From positions 111,122-123,836 of the forward strand of contig MU647050.1 in the NCBI GenBank assembly GCA_026770585.1: a DNA stretch of 12,715 nucleotides, given 5' to 3'. A program made the position numbers and the translations under genes. Positions 6,343 to 12,042 of the stretch are shown here, piece by piece. Below the pieces are notes generated by a model. The model made no database searches, was not told the origin of the DNA, and saw nothing but the letters and a program-made list of their open reading frames with translations. The stretch comes from Baffinella frigidus (Eukaryota; Cryptophyceae; Cryptomonadales; Baffinellaceae). How positions within the stretch are numbered: position 1 is the stretch's first letter; each line of letters starts with the position of its first letter.

Positions 6343-6595
6343 TACAGGGGTACCTCGCTCATAAGAACACGCCCCGCCCCCCCTAGGACCACCATAGGAC
6401 CCTAGGCATGGTCCTACTGTAGGGTCCTAGGGGGGGGCGGTTTCTCATGAGCGAGGTACCCCCCCACGCCAGAGGGCTCGAGGGAAACCGACGCCTTATC
6501 CACGCCAGATCTGGCGTCTTTGACTTAAGTATTCAGGGGATTTCCCCTGAAAGATATCAAAAGTGGATATTTCGAGCCCTCTGGCGTGGCCTGTA
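6343..6595. mobile_element. Family A element A7, interrupted by element F4
   Basis: Starts TACAGGGGTACCTCGCTCAT at 6343 and reaches its right arm TTTCTCATGAGCGAGGTACC at about 6441-6460. The expected last bases CCTGTA are not there. They appear at 6590-6595, just after the inserted F4 element. The middle has CCTAGGACCACCATAGGACC, CCTACTGTAGGGTCCTAGG and C and G runs. Without F4 the element would have the usual family length and TA ends. Confidence 0.82.
6464..6589. mobile_element. F4: 126-bp element nested in A7
   Basis: Perfect 18-base terminal inverted repeats: CCACGCCAGAGGGCTCGA at 6464-6481 and its complement at 6572-6589. Two further palindromes lie inside: ACGCCAGATCTGGCGT (6502-6517), which reuses part of the terminal repeat, and TTCAGGGGATTTCCCCTGAA at about 6532-6551. 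No open frame. No other copy is in the window. It splits the right end of A7, so it inserted later than A7. Confidence 0.85.
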
Positions 6596-6670
6596 GAGTT
6601 CGTGAATACCACTACGCGGGGTTCAGGGGTTAGAAAATCCCAAAGGCAGCACAGGTTCCGTTGGTGGAGC

Positions 6671-6770
6671 CATTCATGCTATCTTAAGCCTTGGCTTGAT
6701 GCCTAAAATAGCATATCCTTGCTTATCTTAATCTTATCTCAAGGCTAAGATATCAAAGAGTATCAAATCT
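6671..6770. repeat. G1: TGCTATCTT/AAATAGCAT inverted-repeat fragment
   Basis: ATGCTATCTTAAGCC and TGCCTAAAATAGCAT form an imperfect inverted repeat at 6677-6715, followed by CTTATCTTAATCTTATCTC. The string ATGCCTAAAATAGCATAT recurs in the 7985-8035 fragment, and TGCTATCTTAAG recurs in G3 at 10599. Likely remnants of one family, but boundaries cannot be fixed. Confidence 0.5.
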
Positions 6771-6843
6771 CTAAACCCTGGACCGGATTCTGCGTACCAG
6801 GCTCTCTCTCTTCGAGGAGAGACCTGCGAGAGAGACCTCAATT

Positions 6844-6948
6844 TATCCCTTAAGTGGCGATGGAGTCAAAATTGACCCCACCGAGGGCCTAGGCAGGTCC
6901 TAGGGCCCTACGGTAGGGCGTATGCGCCTACTGGCCACTTACGGGATA
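6844..6948. mobile_element. Family B element, copy B3 (105 bp)
   Basis: Starts TATCCCTTAAGTGGCGATGG and ends CTGGCCACTTACGGGATA. Internal order is the inner palindrome TGGAGTCAA-AA-TTGACCCCA (6861-6880, one mismatched pair), GGCCTAGGCAGGTCCTAGGG, CCCTACGGTAGGGCG and TATGCGCCTA. Length and orientation match B7 and B8. The element is bounded by TA on both sides. Confidence 0.9.
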
Positions 6949-6968
6949 TAAATCCCTCAGAGTTAGCG

Positions 6969-7043
6969 CCTTAAGTCAATTGGGTGCTCGGGGAGCACCC
7001 TCCCCGGCAACTTACTGCCGAGGATCAGCCAGTTGACTTGAGG
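6969..7043. repeat. K: short foldback with two inner hairpins
   Basis: CCTTAAGTCAA (6969-6979) and TTGACTTGAGG (7033-7043) are complementary with one mismatch. Between them lie two stem-loops, GGGTGCTC-GGG-GAGCACCC (6982-7000) and CGGCAACTTACTGCCG (7005-7020). It would fold as a three-way structure. No relatives in the window. Confidence 0.65.
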
Positions 7044-7107
7044 TGAAATATCATTGCTAGCATATCATTACTGTACTTCTGCTCACTTGACCCTGTAAGG
7101 TCGGAGG

Positions 7108-7370
7108 TAGGGTTGAGGGCTTCGGGTTTAGGGTTCAGGAATCGGGTGTATGGTTCAGGGGTTCGGGTTCAGTGTTTCGTGTTTCGTGTTTCGTGTCTCG
7201 TGTTTCGTGTTTCGCGTTTCGGGTTCAGGTCATGTGCCTCCCCTGCATGCTCTTCGTCCTCCTCTGATCTCTCGAGCATGTTTCGGGTTTCGGGGTTCGA
7301 AGGTCGGAATTCATTAGGGGTTAGGGTTCAGGGTCGCGGGTTCAGGATTGAAAGTTTAAAGTTGAAGGTG
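7108..7370 (+). repeat. Degenerate telomere-like G-rich region (TTTAGGG, TTTCGTG, TTTCGGG variants)
   Basis: Mixed heptamers such as GTTTAGGGTTCAGG, a block of TTTCGTG repeats near 7173-7215, and TTTCGGG near 7216-7300. It is interrupted by a 51-base segment at 7231-7281 that recurs at 7458-7508. Open frames here read FRVSGFRV-type peptides, which are translations of the heptamer and not a gene. Confidence 0.85.
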
Positions 7371-7455
7371 TAGGGTAGGGTAGGGTAGGGTAGGGTAGGG
7401 TAGGGTAGGGTAGGGTAGGGTAGGGTAGGGTAGGGTAGGGTAGGGTAGGGTAGGG
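7371..7455 (+). repeat. Perfect (TAGGG)17 array
   Basis: Seventeen uninterrupted TAGGG pentamers. Unlike all other G-rich arrays in the window, this one is perfect and has a five-base unit, so it was amplified recently or is unstable. It has G-quadruplex potential (runs of GGG separated by two bases), by general rule and not measured here. Confidence 0.95.
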
Positions 7456-7550
7456 TGATGTGCCTCCTCTTCGTGCTCTTCTTCCTCCTCTGAACCCTCG
7501 ATCATGTTCGAGCTGTCCATGTCCGTGAAGTCGGTCGCCGACCCTGCACC

Positions 7551-7592
7551 GGAGAGAGAGAGAGCGAGAGAGAGAGCGAGAGAGAGCGAGAG

Positions 7593-7630
<38 letters not shown>

Positions 7631-7664
7631 CGCGAGAGAGAGAGAGCGAGCGAGAGAGAGAGAC
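7551..7664 (+). repeat. GA/GAGC microsatellite
   Basis: About 110 bases of (GA)n with irregular GC interruptions (GAGAGCGAGA, GAGAGCGCGCGCGAG). Open frames on both strands through it (serine-leucine on minus, arginine-glutamate on plus) are products of the repeat. Confidence 0.93.
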
Positions 7665-7720
7665 CGTACGTATGTCAGCCAGCATATACGTCCATGTCCG
7701 TCGCCGACCAAGCAGCGATT

Positions 7721-7890
7721 TCATCCGGTCAGGTATTTGATTTCAATGATTCGGAGTCCCCCGAAAGTACGAAATTTACTACACATTTGTCACGTCCAGC
7801 CCTTATTATTGCTAGCATGATCAAACGTGTAGTAAATTTCGTGCAATTGGGGAAATCCGAGCCATTTAAATCCAATACCTGACCGGATGA
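7721..7890. mobile_element. Family D element, copy D5, with target duplication GATT
   Basis: 170 bp. Outer arms TCATCCGGTCAGGTATTTGA on the left and the complement of TCATCCGGTCAGGTATTGGA on the right, then related blocks ending in ACGAAATTTACTACACA on both sides. The spacer is 40 bases. Its right 24 bases (TTATTATTGCTAGCATGATC and on) resemble the 30-base spacer of D1. GATT flanks both ends (7717-7720 and 7891-7894). The outer arms are shared with D6 and not with D1-D4. Confidence 0.88.
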
Positions 7891-7984
7891 GATTTTCGAT
7901 CACGGACCGGACAGGCTGAGTACCAGAAACCGCCAAATTTCCTCTCGGAACATACCAGAATCTGTCCACATAAACAAGCGTAAG

Positions 7985-8035
7985 ATAGCATCATCATATG
8001 CCTAAAATAGCATATACTCCCTTATCTTCGGCGTT
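7985..8035. repeat. G2: TGCCTAAAATAGCAT fragment
   Basis: AAGATAGCATCATCATATGC, then CTAAAATAGCATATACTCCC and TTATCTT. It shares ATGCCTAAAATAGCATAT with G1. Imperfect inverted repeat; boundaries unknown. Confidence 0.45.
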
Positions 8036-8051
8036 GGAAATCCCCAAGTTA

Positions 8052-8247
8052 GTCAACGTGACCATTTTAAAACTGGGATTCTTTTATAAGTGAAAAAAAA
8101 GAGATGTGTAGTAATTTGCACACAAATAGGGGCGTTTGGTCACGTTGCTCGGGGAATTCCCCCAGCAACGTGACCAAGCCTGCCCGTGACTGGTACTAAA
8201 TTTAACAACCTCACATTTAAAATGGTCCCATTTCTAGCCTCGAGTGG
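8052..8247 (-). mobile_element. Family E element, copy E2
   Basis: On the minus strand it begins CCACTCGAGGCTAGAAATGG and proceeds through TTTTAAATGTGAGGTTGTTA, AATTTAGTACCAGTCACGGG and CAGGCTTGGTCACG. It then reaches a hairpin (8136-8177, 14-base stem) and CAAACGCCCCTATTTGTGTG, followed by AAATTACTACACAT. The far end, TTTTAAAATGGTCACGTTG, is truncated relative to E1. Homologous along its length to E1 at 10096-10305. The hairpin stem differs in sequence from that of E1 but stays complementary. Confidence 0.85.
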
Positions 8248-8276
8248 GGGGGGCGGATGGAAGCCGTCCGCGGATT

Positions 8277-8425
8277 TCATCCTGTCAGGCATTTGATTTC
8301 ATTGCTCGAAACGCATACTTTTGGCGTCAGAAGTTACCAGAGGTTGCCAATTTGGCCACTTCAGGCAGAATCTGACGCCAAAAGTATGCATTTCGAGCAT
8401 TTAATTCAAATGCCTGTGGGGATGA
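8277..8425. mobile_element. D6: element with D5 outer arms and a different core
   Basis: 149 bp. Left arm TCATCCTGTCAGGCATTTGA, TTTCATTGCTCG, CATACTTTTGGCGTCAGA. The right arm is complementary over about 50 bases with a few differences and ends GTGGGGATGA. The outer 30 bases match D5, but the inner part is GCATACTTTTGGCGTCAGA instead of the TACTACACA motif. No clean 4-base duplication is found (GATT on the left, AGTT on the right). Confidence 0.82.
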
Positions 8426-8861
8426 AGTTACCCTAGTCTACAAAAAACAACCTCAGTGTGCTTGGAAGTCTAGCGGCCTTATAGCTCTTGTCTCCGAGGC
8501 GGGCCCGTTTCTTAAGGCTCACAGACGTTTGTATCACTCAACTCAAGGCTCAAGGGCCTCATTTAGGACCTGTATCGAGAGTAATAAAGAAGAAGAAGAA
8601 GTCTAGCGACGGCAAGATCTCATCCGGACGAGTATTTATGATCAACATGTCACGGCAACGAACCACACATAGGGCTTCAACGGGATGTTCGGGCACTCAG
8701 TGCCCGAGTTTCCGTTACCTTATCCGTAGGAACCCCCCTATGCCCCTACGGGTTGCCTACCGTAGGGTCCTAGGTCTTATCGCTTAGGGGTTCTTCAAAA
8801 TGCCTTGGAAGTCCGCTGTGTTGATTGGAGCCGTTTGCGTAATTCCTGTGGGGGTGGGGCT

Positions 8862-9095
8862 CACAACCTGCCGTGAATTGTGAATCTTCCCAGGCGTCCC
8901 CGTCGTCCCTTGTCCCGAAGCCAGACCCCCAAATTTGCGGGCCAAGAGGTCCTAGGCAGGTCCTATGGCCCTACGGTAGGGCGTATGCGCCTACTGGCCA
9001 CTTAAGGGATAGCCCTAGCTGAGATGTGGGGGGGGGCTCGCAACCTGCCGTGAATTGTGAATCTTCCCAAGCGTCCCCGTCGTCCCGTGTCCCGA
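8862..9095 (+). repeat. Local direct duplication of about 60 bp flanking B6
   Basis: GGGGCTCACAACCTGCCGTG, AATTGTGAATCTTCCCAGGC and GTCCCCGTCGTCCC at 8862-8920 recur at 9031-9095 with three or four differences. After the second copy the sequence continues GTGTCCCGAGAAACTG instead of the element. The duplication spans one unit length plus B6. Confidence 0.82.
8921..9011. mobile_element. Family B element, copy B6 (left end lost)
   Basis: Right end CTGGCCACTTAAGGGATA is intact, with CCCTACGGTAGGGCG and GAGGTCCTAGGCAGGTCC inside. The left terminal repeat is missing. The remaining inner palindrome is CCCCCAAATTTGCGGG (8926-8941, one mismatched pair). It sits between two copies of a local repeat (8862-8920 and 9031-9095). 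Confidence 0.8.
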
Positions 9096-9110
9096 GAAAC
9101 TGAAACGGTT

Positions 9111-9731
9111 TCGGGGTTTAGGGTTTAGGGTTTGGGGTTTGGGGTTGAGGGTTTAGGGGTGAGGGTTTAGGGTTCAGGGTTTCGGGTTTCGGGTTTCAGG
9201 TTTCGGGTTTCAGGTTTCGGGTTTAAGGTTTAGGGTTTAAGGTTTCGGATTTCGGGTTCCGGGTTTAAGGTTTCGGGTTTCGGGTTTCGGGTTTCGGGTT
9301 TCGGGTTCAAGGTTTCGGGTTTCGGGTTTCGGGTTTCGGGTTTAAGGATTAAGGTTTCGGGTTTGGGGTTTGGGGTTTGGGGTTTGGGGTTTTGGGTTTG
9401 GGGTTTAAGGATTAAGGTTTGGGGTTTGGGGTTTGGGGTTTAAGGTTTCGGGTTTCGAATTTCGGGTTCCGGGTTTGAGGTTTCGGGTTTCTGGTTTCTG
9501 GTTTCGGGTTGAAGGTTTAAGGTTTTAAGGTTTCGCCTTTCAGGTTTCGGGTTTCGGGTTTCGGGTTTCGGGTTTCGGGTTTAAGGTTTCAGGTTTCGGG
9601 TTCCGGGTTTCGGGTTTCGGGTTTCGGGTTTCGGGTTTCGGGTTTCGGGTTTAAGGTTTCGGGTTTCGGGTTTCGGGTTTCGGGTTTCGAATTTTAAGGT
9701 TTGAGGTTTCGGGTTTCGGGTTTCGGGTTGC
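9111..9731 (+). repeat. Long degenerate telomere-like array, TTTCGGG dominated
   Basis: About 620 bases of seven-base units. The left part is TTTAGGG and TTTGGGG; from about 9180 TTTCGGG prevails, mixed with TTTAAGG, TTTCAGG and a TTTGGGG block near 9360-9440. Runs of five or more perfect TTTCGGG units occur (for example 9274-9300 and 9610-9650). It is the largest array in the window and faces opposite to the 1063-1475 array. A variant heptamer has been amplified, so it was not simply produced by a telomerase copying TTTAGGG. Confidence 0.93.
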
Positions 9732-9805
9732 AAAGTTGACCCACTACGCGCCCACCGTTCAGCTAGAGCGGCGAATTCATTGGAAATACAATTGATTGGA
9801 GATAG

Positions 9806-9883
9806 ATTTCCAAGTTACTACACAAATGCCCACTTGTAAAAGCACATTGGTTTTAAATAGGCCCCTCTAGCATTCTCGTGTGG
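9806..9883 (+). mobile_element. C0: partial family C element, inverted relative to C1
   Basis: Carries AAGTTACTACACAAATGCCC, ACTTGTAAAAGCACATTGGT, TTTAAATAGGCCCCTCTAGC and ends ATTCTCGTGTGG. This is the same end segment that opens C1 in the opposite direction at 9905. The two form an inverted repeat of about 70 bases around a 21-base gap (9884-9904). The rest of the element is absent on this side. Confidence 0.83.
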
Positions 9884-9904
9884 TCGGACATGCGCCGCCC
9901 CTAG

Positions 9905-10095
9905 CCACACGAGAATTCTAGAGGGCCCTATTTAAAACCAATGTGCTGTTACAAGTGGGCATTTGTGTAGTAACTTTCGTTGATTGGTCACGTAACGCTG
10001 CGAAATTAGCACAGTCACGAGGTTGGAATACCCTATCCTGGCGCAAAGATTTACAAACCCACATGTAAATAGGTTCCTCCAGCATTCTCGAGTGG
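9905..10095 (-). mobile_element. Family C element, copy C1
   Basis: 191 bp. Ends CCACACGAGAATTCTAGAGG and, at the far side, CCTCCAGCATTCTCGAGTGG. From left to right: TATTTAAAACCAATGTGC, CATTTGTGTAGTAACTTTCG, TTGATTGGTCACGTAACG, CACGAGGTTGGAATACCC, TATCCTGG and ACCCACATGTAAATAGG. It abuts E1 without spacer at GAGTGG/CCACTC. The minus strand is open across this element and E1 (117 codons), but the frame also crosses the junction between two elements, so a gene is unlikely. Confidence 0.85.
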
Positions 10096-10305
10096 CCACT
10101 CGAGGCTGGAAGAGGGAGTATTTTAAATGTGTGGTTGTTAAATTTAGTATCAGTCACTGGCAGGCTTGGTAACGTATCTGCTGGATATCCCTCAGATACG
10201 TGACCAAACGCCCCTATTTGTGTGAAAATTACTAGACACATTTTGTTTTCTTTACTTGTAAAAGAATCCAAGCTTTAGAATAGTCACATCTCTAGCCTGG
10301 AGTGG
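10096..10305 (+). mobile_element. Family E element, copy E1
   Basis: 210 bp. Starts CCACTCGAGGCTGGAAGAGG and ends CTCTAGCCTGGAGTGG. Inside are TTTTAAATGTGTGGTTGTTA, AATTTAGTATCAGTCACTGG and CAGGCTTGGTAACG. A hairpin follows at 10166-10207 (15-base stem TTGGTAACGTATCTG with one mismatch, 12-base loop), then CCCCTATTTGTGTGAAAATT and ACTAGACACA. The arrangement parallels that of family C, so C and E appear to be distant relatives of one element type. Confidence 0.85.
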
Positions 10306-10348
10306 GCAAGGTGGCTTCGCCAAAACAATGCAAATCCAGAGATTTCCT

Positions 10349-10390
10349 GAAAGTCAATTCACCAAGAAAGTCAATTCACCAAGAAAGTCA
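10349..10390 (+). repeat. 17-bp tandem repeat
   Basis: GAAAGTCAATTCACCAA twice (10349-10365, 10366-10382) and a partial third copy. A perfect 16-base palindrome, CGAAAATCGATTTTCG, follows at 10423-10438. Confidence 0.85.
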
Positions 10391-10572
10391 GCTAAGAAAC
10401 GAGGTACCCGTAATGGGTGCTTCGAAAATCGATTTTCGCCTTGAGTTGACTAATGCAAACACTCAGCCCTTCTGATCCGCTCAAAAACGGAGGGGTGTCT
10501 CTACAGACTCGTCAAAACGCGCCACACTGGTCAAACACGCCCGACTGGTCAAACGCTCAAATAAGTGTCCCA

Positions 10573-10894
10573 GGCCATGCAATTTAAACCGCCTTTTATG
10601 CTATCTTAAGGGTGATTTTCCCCAGATTTTGCTATCTTCCATACGAAAATGCTAGAGGGGCCTATTTAAAAGTGAGTTATAACATTTGTGTAGTAACTTT
10701 CGTGAAATTGGTCACGTAACTCTGCAAAATTAGCGCAGTCACGAGGTTGGAATACCCTATCCTGGTAAATTGTTTTACAGCCCCACATGTGAACAGGACC
10801 CTCCAGCATTCTCGAGTGGTTAGCTTCGACATAGCTGTAAAATAGCACAAAATCCACCCGAAGATAGCACAACTACGGTTTAAATTGCACGGCC
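10573..10894. mobile_element. G3: inverted-repeat element enclosing C3
   Basis: Terminal repeats GGCCATGCAATTTAAACCG (10573-10591) and CGGTTTAAATTGCACGGCC (10876-10894) are complementary with one mismatch. Inward, TATGCTATCTTAAGGGTG with TTTTGCTATCTT on the left faces ATAGCACAAAATCCACCC and GAAGATAGCACAAC on the right. A full family C copy (C3) occupies the middle. Without C3 the element would be about 145 bp, similar to other foldbacks here. It is flanked on both sides by ACTGGTCAAACGCTCAA strings. Confidence 0.8.
10644..10819 (-). mobile_element. Family C element, copy C3, nested in G3
   Basis: Begins GAAAATGCTAGAGGGGCC and ends CCTCCAGCATTCTCGAGTGG. It contains CATTTGTGTAGTAACTTTCG, ATTGGTCACGTAACTCTG, CACGAGGTTGGAATACCC, TATCCTGG and CCCCACATGTGAACAGG. 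Compared with C1, the segment next to the core is shorter. The minus-strand frame across the right half matches that of C1 and C2. Confidence 0.85.
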
Positions 10895-10904
10895 TCGCCC
10901 ATGA

Positions 10905-10965
10905 AACTGGTCAAACGCTCAACTGGTCAAACGCTCAACTGGTCAAACGCTCAACTGGTCAAACC
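10905..10965 (+). repeat. 16-bp tandem repeat AACTGGTCAAACGCTC
   Basis: Nearly four copies of AACTGGTCAAACGCTC, the last cut short. Related strings (ACTGGTCAAACACGCCCG, ACTGGTCAAACGCTCAA) lie at 10526-10561 on the other side of G3, so the target region of G3 was this repeat. Confidence 0.9.
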
Positions 10966-11017
10966 GCACCGACTGACGCGCGGCAGTCGCCGTGCGGTTC
11001 GAGCTGCCCTGGCCCTG

Positions 11018-11130
11018 ACTCCTCCGCCCGCCCCCCGCCGCGCCTTCCCACACCTCCTGCTGCAAACGGGAAAATCGCGGTTATTTTTAATTTTAATTGA
11101 TTTATATTTATTGTTTATTATTCATTATTT
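11018..11130 (+). repeat. GC-rich then AT-rich block, first copy
   Basis: ACTCCTCCGCCCGCCCCCCG, CCGCGCCTTCCCACACCTCC, TGCTGCAAACGGG, followed by an AT-rich tail with TTTATTGTTTATTATTCATT. The same order recurs at 11431-11542. The abrupt switch from GC-rich to AT-rich is part of the repeat. Confidence 0.8.
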
Positions 11131-11255
11131 TGCACCACGCAGGGCCCTTTGTGGGGGTATTCCAGGTGCGTTCTTGGAGCCGTGTGTTCGTTTTTTAGCC
11201 GACAACGTCGGCAATAAACTGTCAGCGTAAAGCATTTGTTCTGGTCCTAACTTCA
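11131..11255. other. Unassigned spacer
   Basis: No repeat or gene recognised between the AT-rich tail and element H1. A short near-palindrome, GCCGACAACGTCGGC, lies at 11199-11213. Confidence 0.5.
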
Positions 11256-11427
11256 TAGGCTAACGTCCTGAAAATGGGGTAGTTAGGCCTACGGCATTGC
11301 CTAGGACCTCCTACCGTAGGCCGAGACCTTTTGGCCGAGACCTTTTGACCAAAAGGTCTCGGCCTACGGTAGGAGGTCCTAGGCAATGCCGTAGGCCTAA
11401 CTACCCCATTTTCAAGACGTTACCCTA
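11256..11427. mobile_element. Family H element, copy H1 (73-base arms)
   Basis: 172 bp, from TAGGCTAACGTCCTG to CAAGACGTTACCCTA. Arms of 73 bases (11262-11334 and 11349-11421) match at 72 positions, around a 14-base loop that repeats the end of the arm (CCGAGACCTTTTG). The arms contain GTAGTTAGGCCTACGGCATT, GCCTAGGACC and CTACCGTAGGCC. The near-perfect arms suggest a young element or recent arm correction. Outermost bases are TA on both sides. Confidence 0.92.
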
Positions 11428-11430
11428 TTA

Positions 11431-11542
11431 AACTCCTCCGCCCGCGCCCCGCCGCGCCCTCCCAAACCTCTTGCTGCGAACACGCTCGATGATATTTGCT
11501 GTTTATTATCTATTATTTATTATTTATTATTATTTATTATTT
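11431..11542 (+). repeat. GC-rich then AT-rich block, second copy
   Basis: Second copy of the 11018-11130 block: AACTCCTCCGCCCGCGCCCC, GCCGCGCCCTCCCAAACC, TCTTGCTGCGAAC, then TTTATTATCTATTATTTATT-type repeats to 11542. The AT-rich part here has expanded into a simple TTTATTA repeat. Confidence 0.82.
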
Positions 11543-11547
11543 ACAAG

Positions 11548-11598
11548 GTTTCGGGTTTCGGGTTTCGGGTTTCGGGTTCAGGGTTCAGGGTTCAGGGT
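11548..11598 (+). repeat. Short telomere-like array, TTTCGGG then TTCAGGG
   Basis: About four TTTCGGG units followed by about three TTCAGGG units. It shows a direct switch from one variant heptamer to the other within a few bases. Confidence 0.92.
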
Positions 11599-11658
11599 AA
11601 ACCCTCATCCGACAACCACTTAAGACCGCACCCGTTGATTGATCGCCGAGCACGTTCA

Positions 11659-11784
11659 TAGGCTAACGGCCTGAAAACCGGGTAGTTAAGGCTACGGTAT
11701 TGCCTACGGTAGGCCGTAGGGGCCTAGGGAGGTTCCTACGAAGCATTAGGTCCTAGGAGCCCTACGGCCTACCGTAGGCGATAC
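11659..11784. mobile_element. Family H element, copy H2 (right end lost)
   Basis: Left end TAGGCTAACGGCCTGAAAAC, then CGGGTAGTTAAGGCTACGGT, ATTGCCTACGGTAGGCCG. The central part is the reverse complement of that of H3 (GGGAGGTTCCTACGAAGCAT, GGTCCTAGGAGCCC). On the right it reaches CCTACCGTAGGCGATACC and stops. Next comes a 24-base direct repeat of the left boundary (11644-11667 and 11785-11808), so the right end was lost in a rearrangement or replication slip. Confidence 0.82.
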
Positions 11785-11866
11785 CGCCGAGCACGTTCAT
11801 AGGCTAACAAAATGCAGGGAAAGCGATCAAACGATCAAAACACTTCACAGAGAGGTCACCCTCTGA

Positions 11867-12042
11867 TAGGGTAACGTCCTGAAAACCGGGTAGTTCGGCC
11901 TACGGTATCGCCTACGGTATCGCCTACGGTAGGCCGTAGGGCTCCTAGGACCTGATGCTTCGTAGGAACCTCCCTAGGCCCCTACGGCCTACCGTAGGCA
12001 ATACCGTAGGCTGAACTACCCGGTTTTCAGGACGTTACCCTA
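11867..12042. mobile_element. Family H element, copy H3
   Basis: 176 bp. Starts TAGGGTAACGTCCTGAAAAC and ends GTTTTCAGGACGTTACCCTA, perfect at the termini. Inner arms hold CGGGTAGTTCGGCCTACGGT and a tandem TATCGCCTACGG repeat on the left, against a single ATACCGTAGG on the right. The centre has GCTCCTAGGACC, TGCTTCGTAGGAACC and CCCTAGGCC. TA at both ends fits a TA target duplication. Confidence 0.9.

Noticed and set aside
7286-7300. GGGGTTCGAAGGTCGG resembling an RNA polymerase III B box
   Set aside because: No A box or tRNA cloverleaf around it; lies in heptamer-derived sequence where GGGTTC is common.
7356-7740. Several frames on both strands rich in SL, RE, or TLPYP repeats
   Set aside because: Direct translations of the GA microsatellite and the TAGGG array.
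8628-8725. Possible further family D element: TCTCATCCGGACGAGTATTT, then GGCAACGAACCACACATAG and a small hairpin CGGGCACTCAGTGCCCG
   Set aside because: The left side resembles D5 in order, but no matching right arm was found, so it is at best a decayed half element.
9918-10271. Minus-strand 117-codon frame
   Set aside because: It spans the junction of two separate mobile elements, C1 and E1. Only the 25-codon part shared by other C copies was kept as a weak finding.
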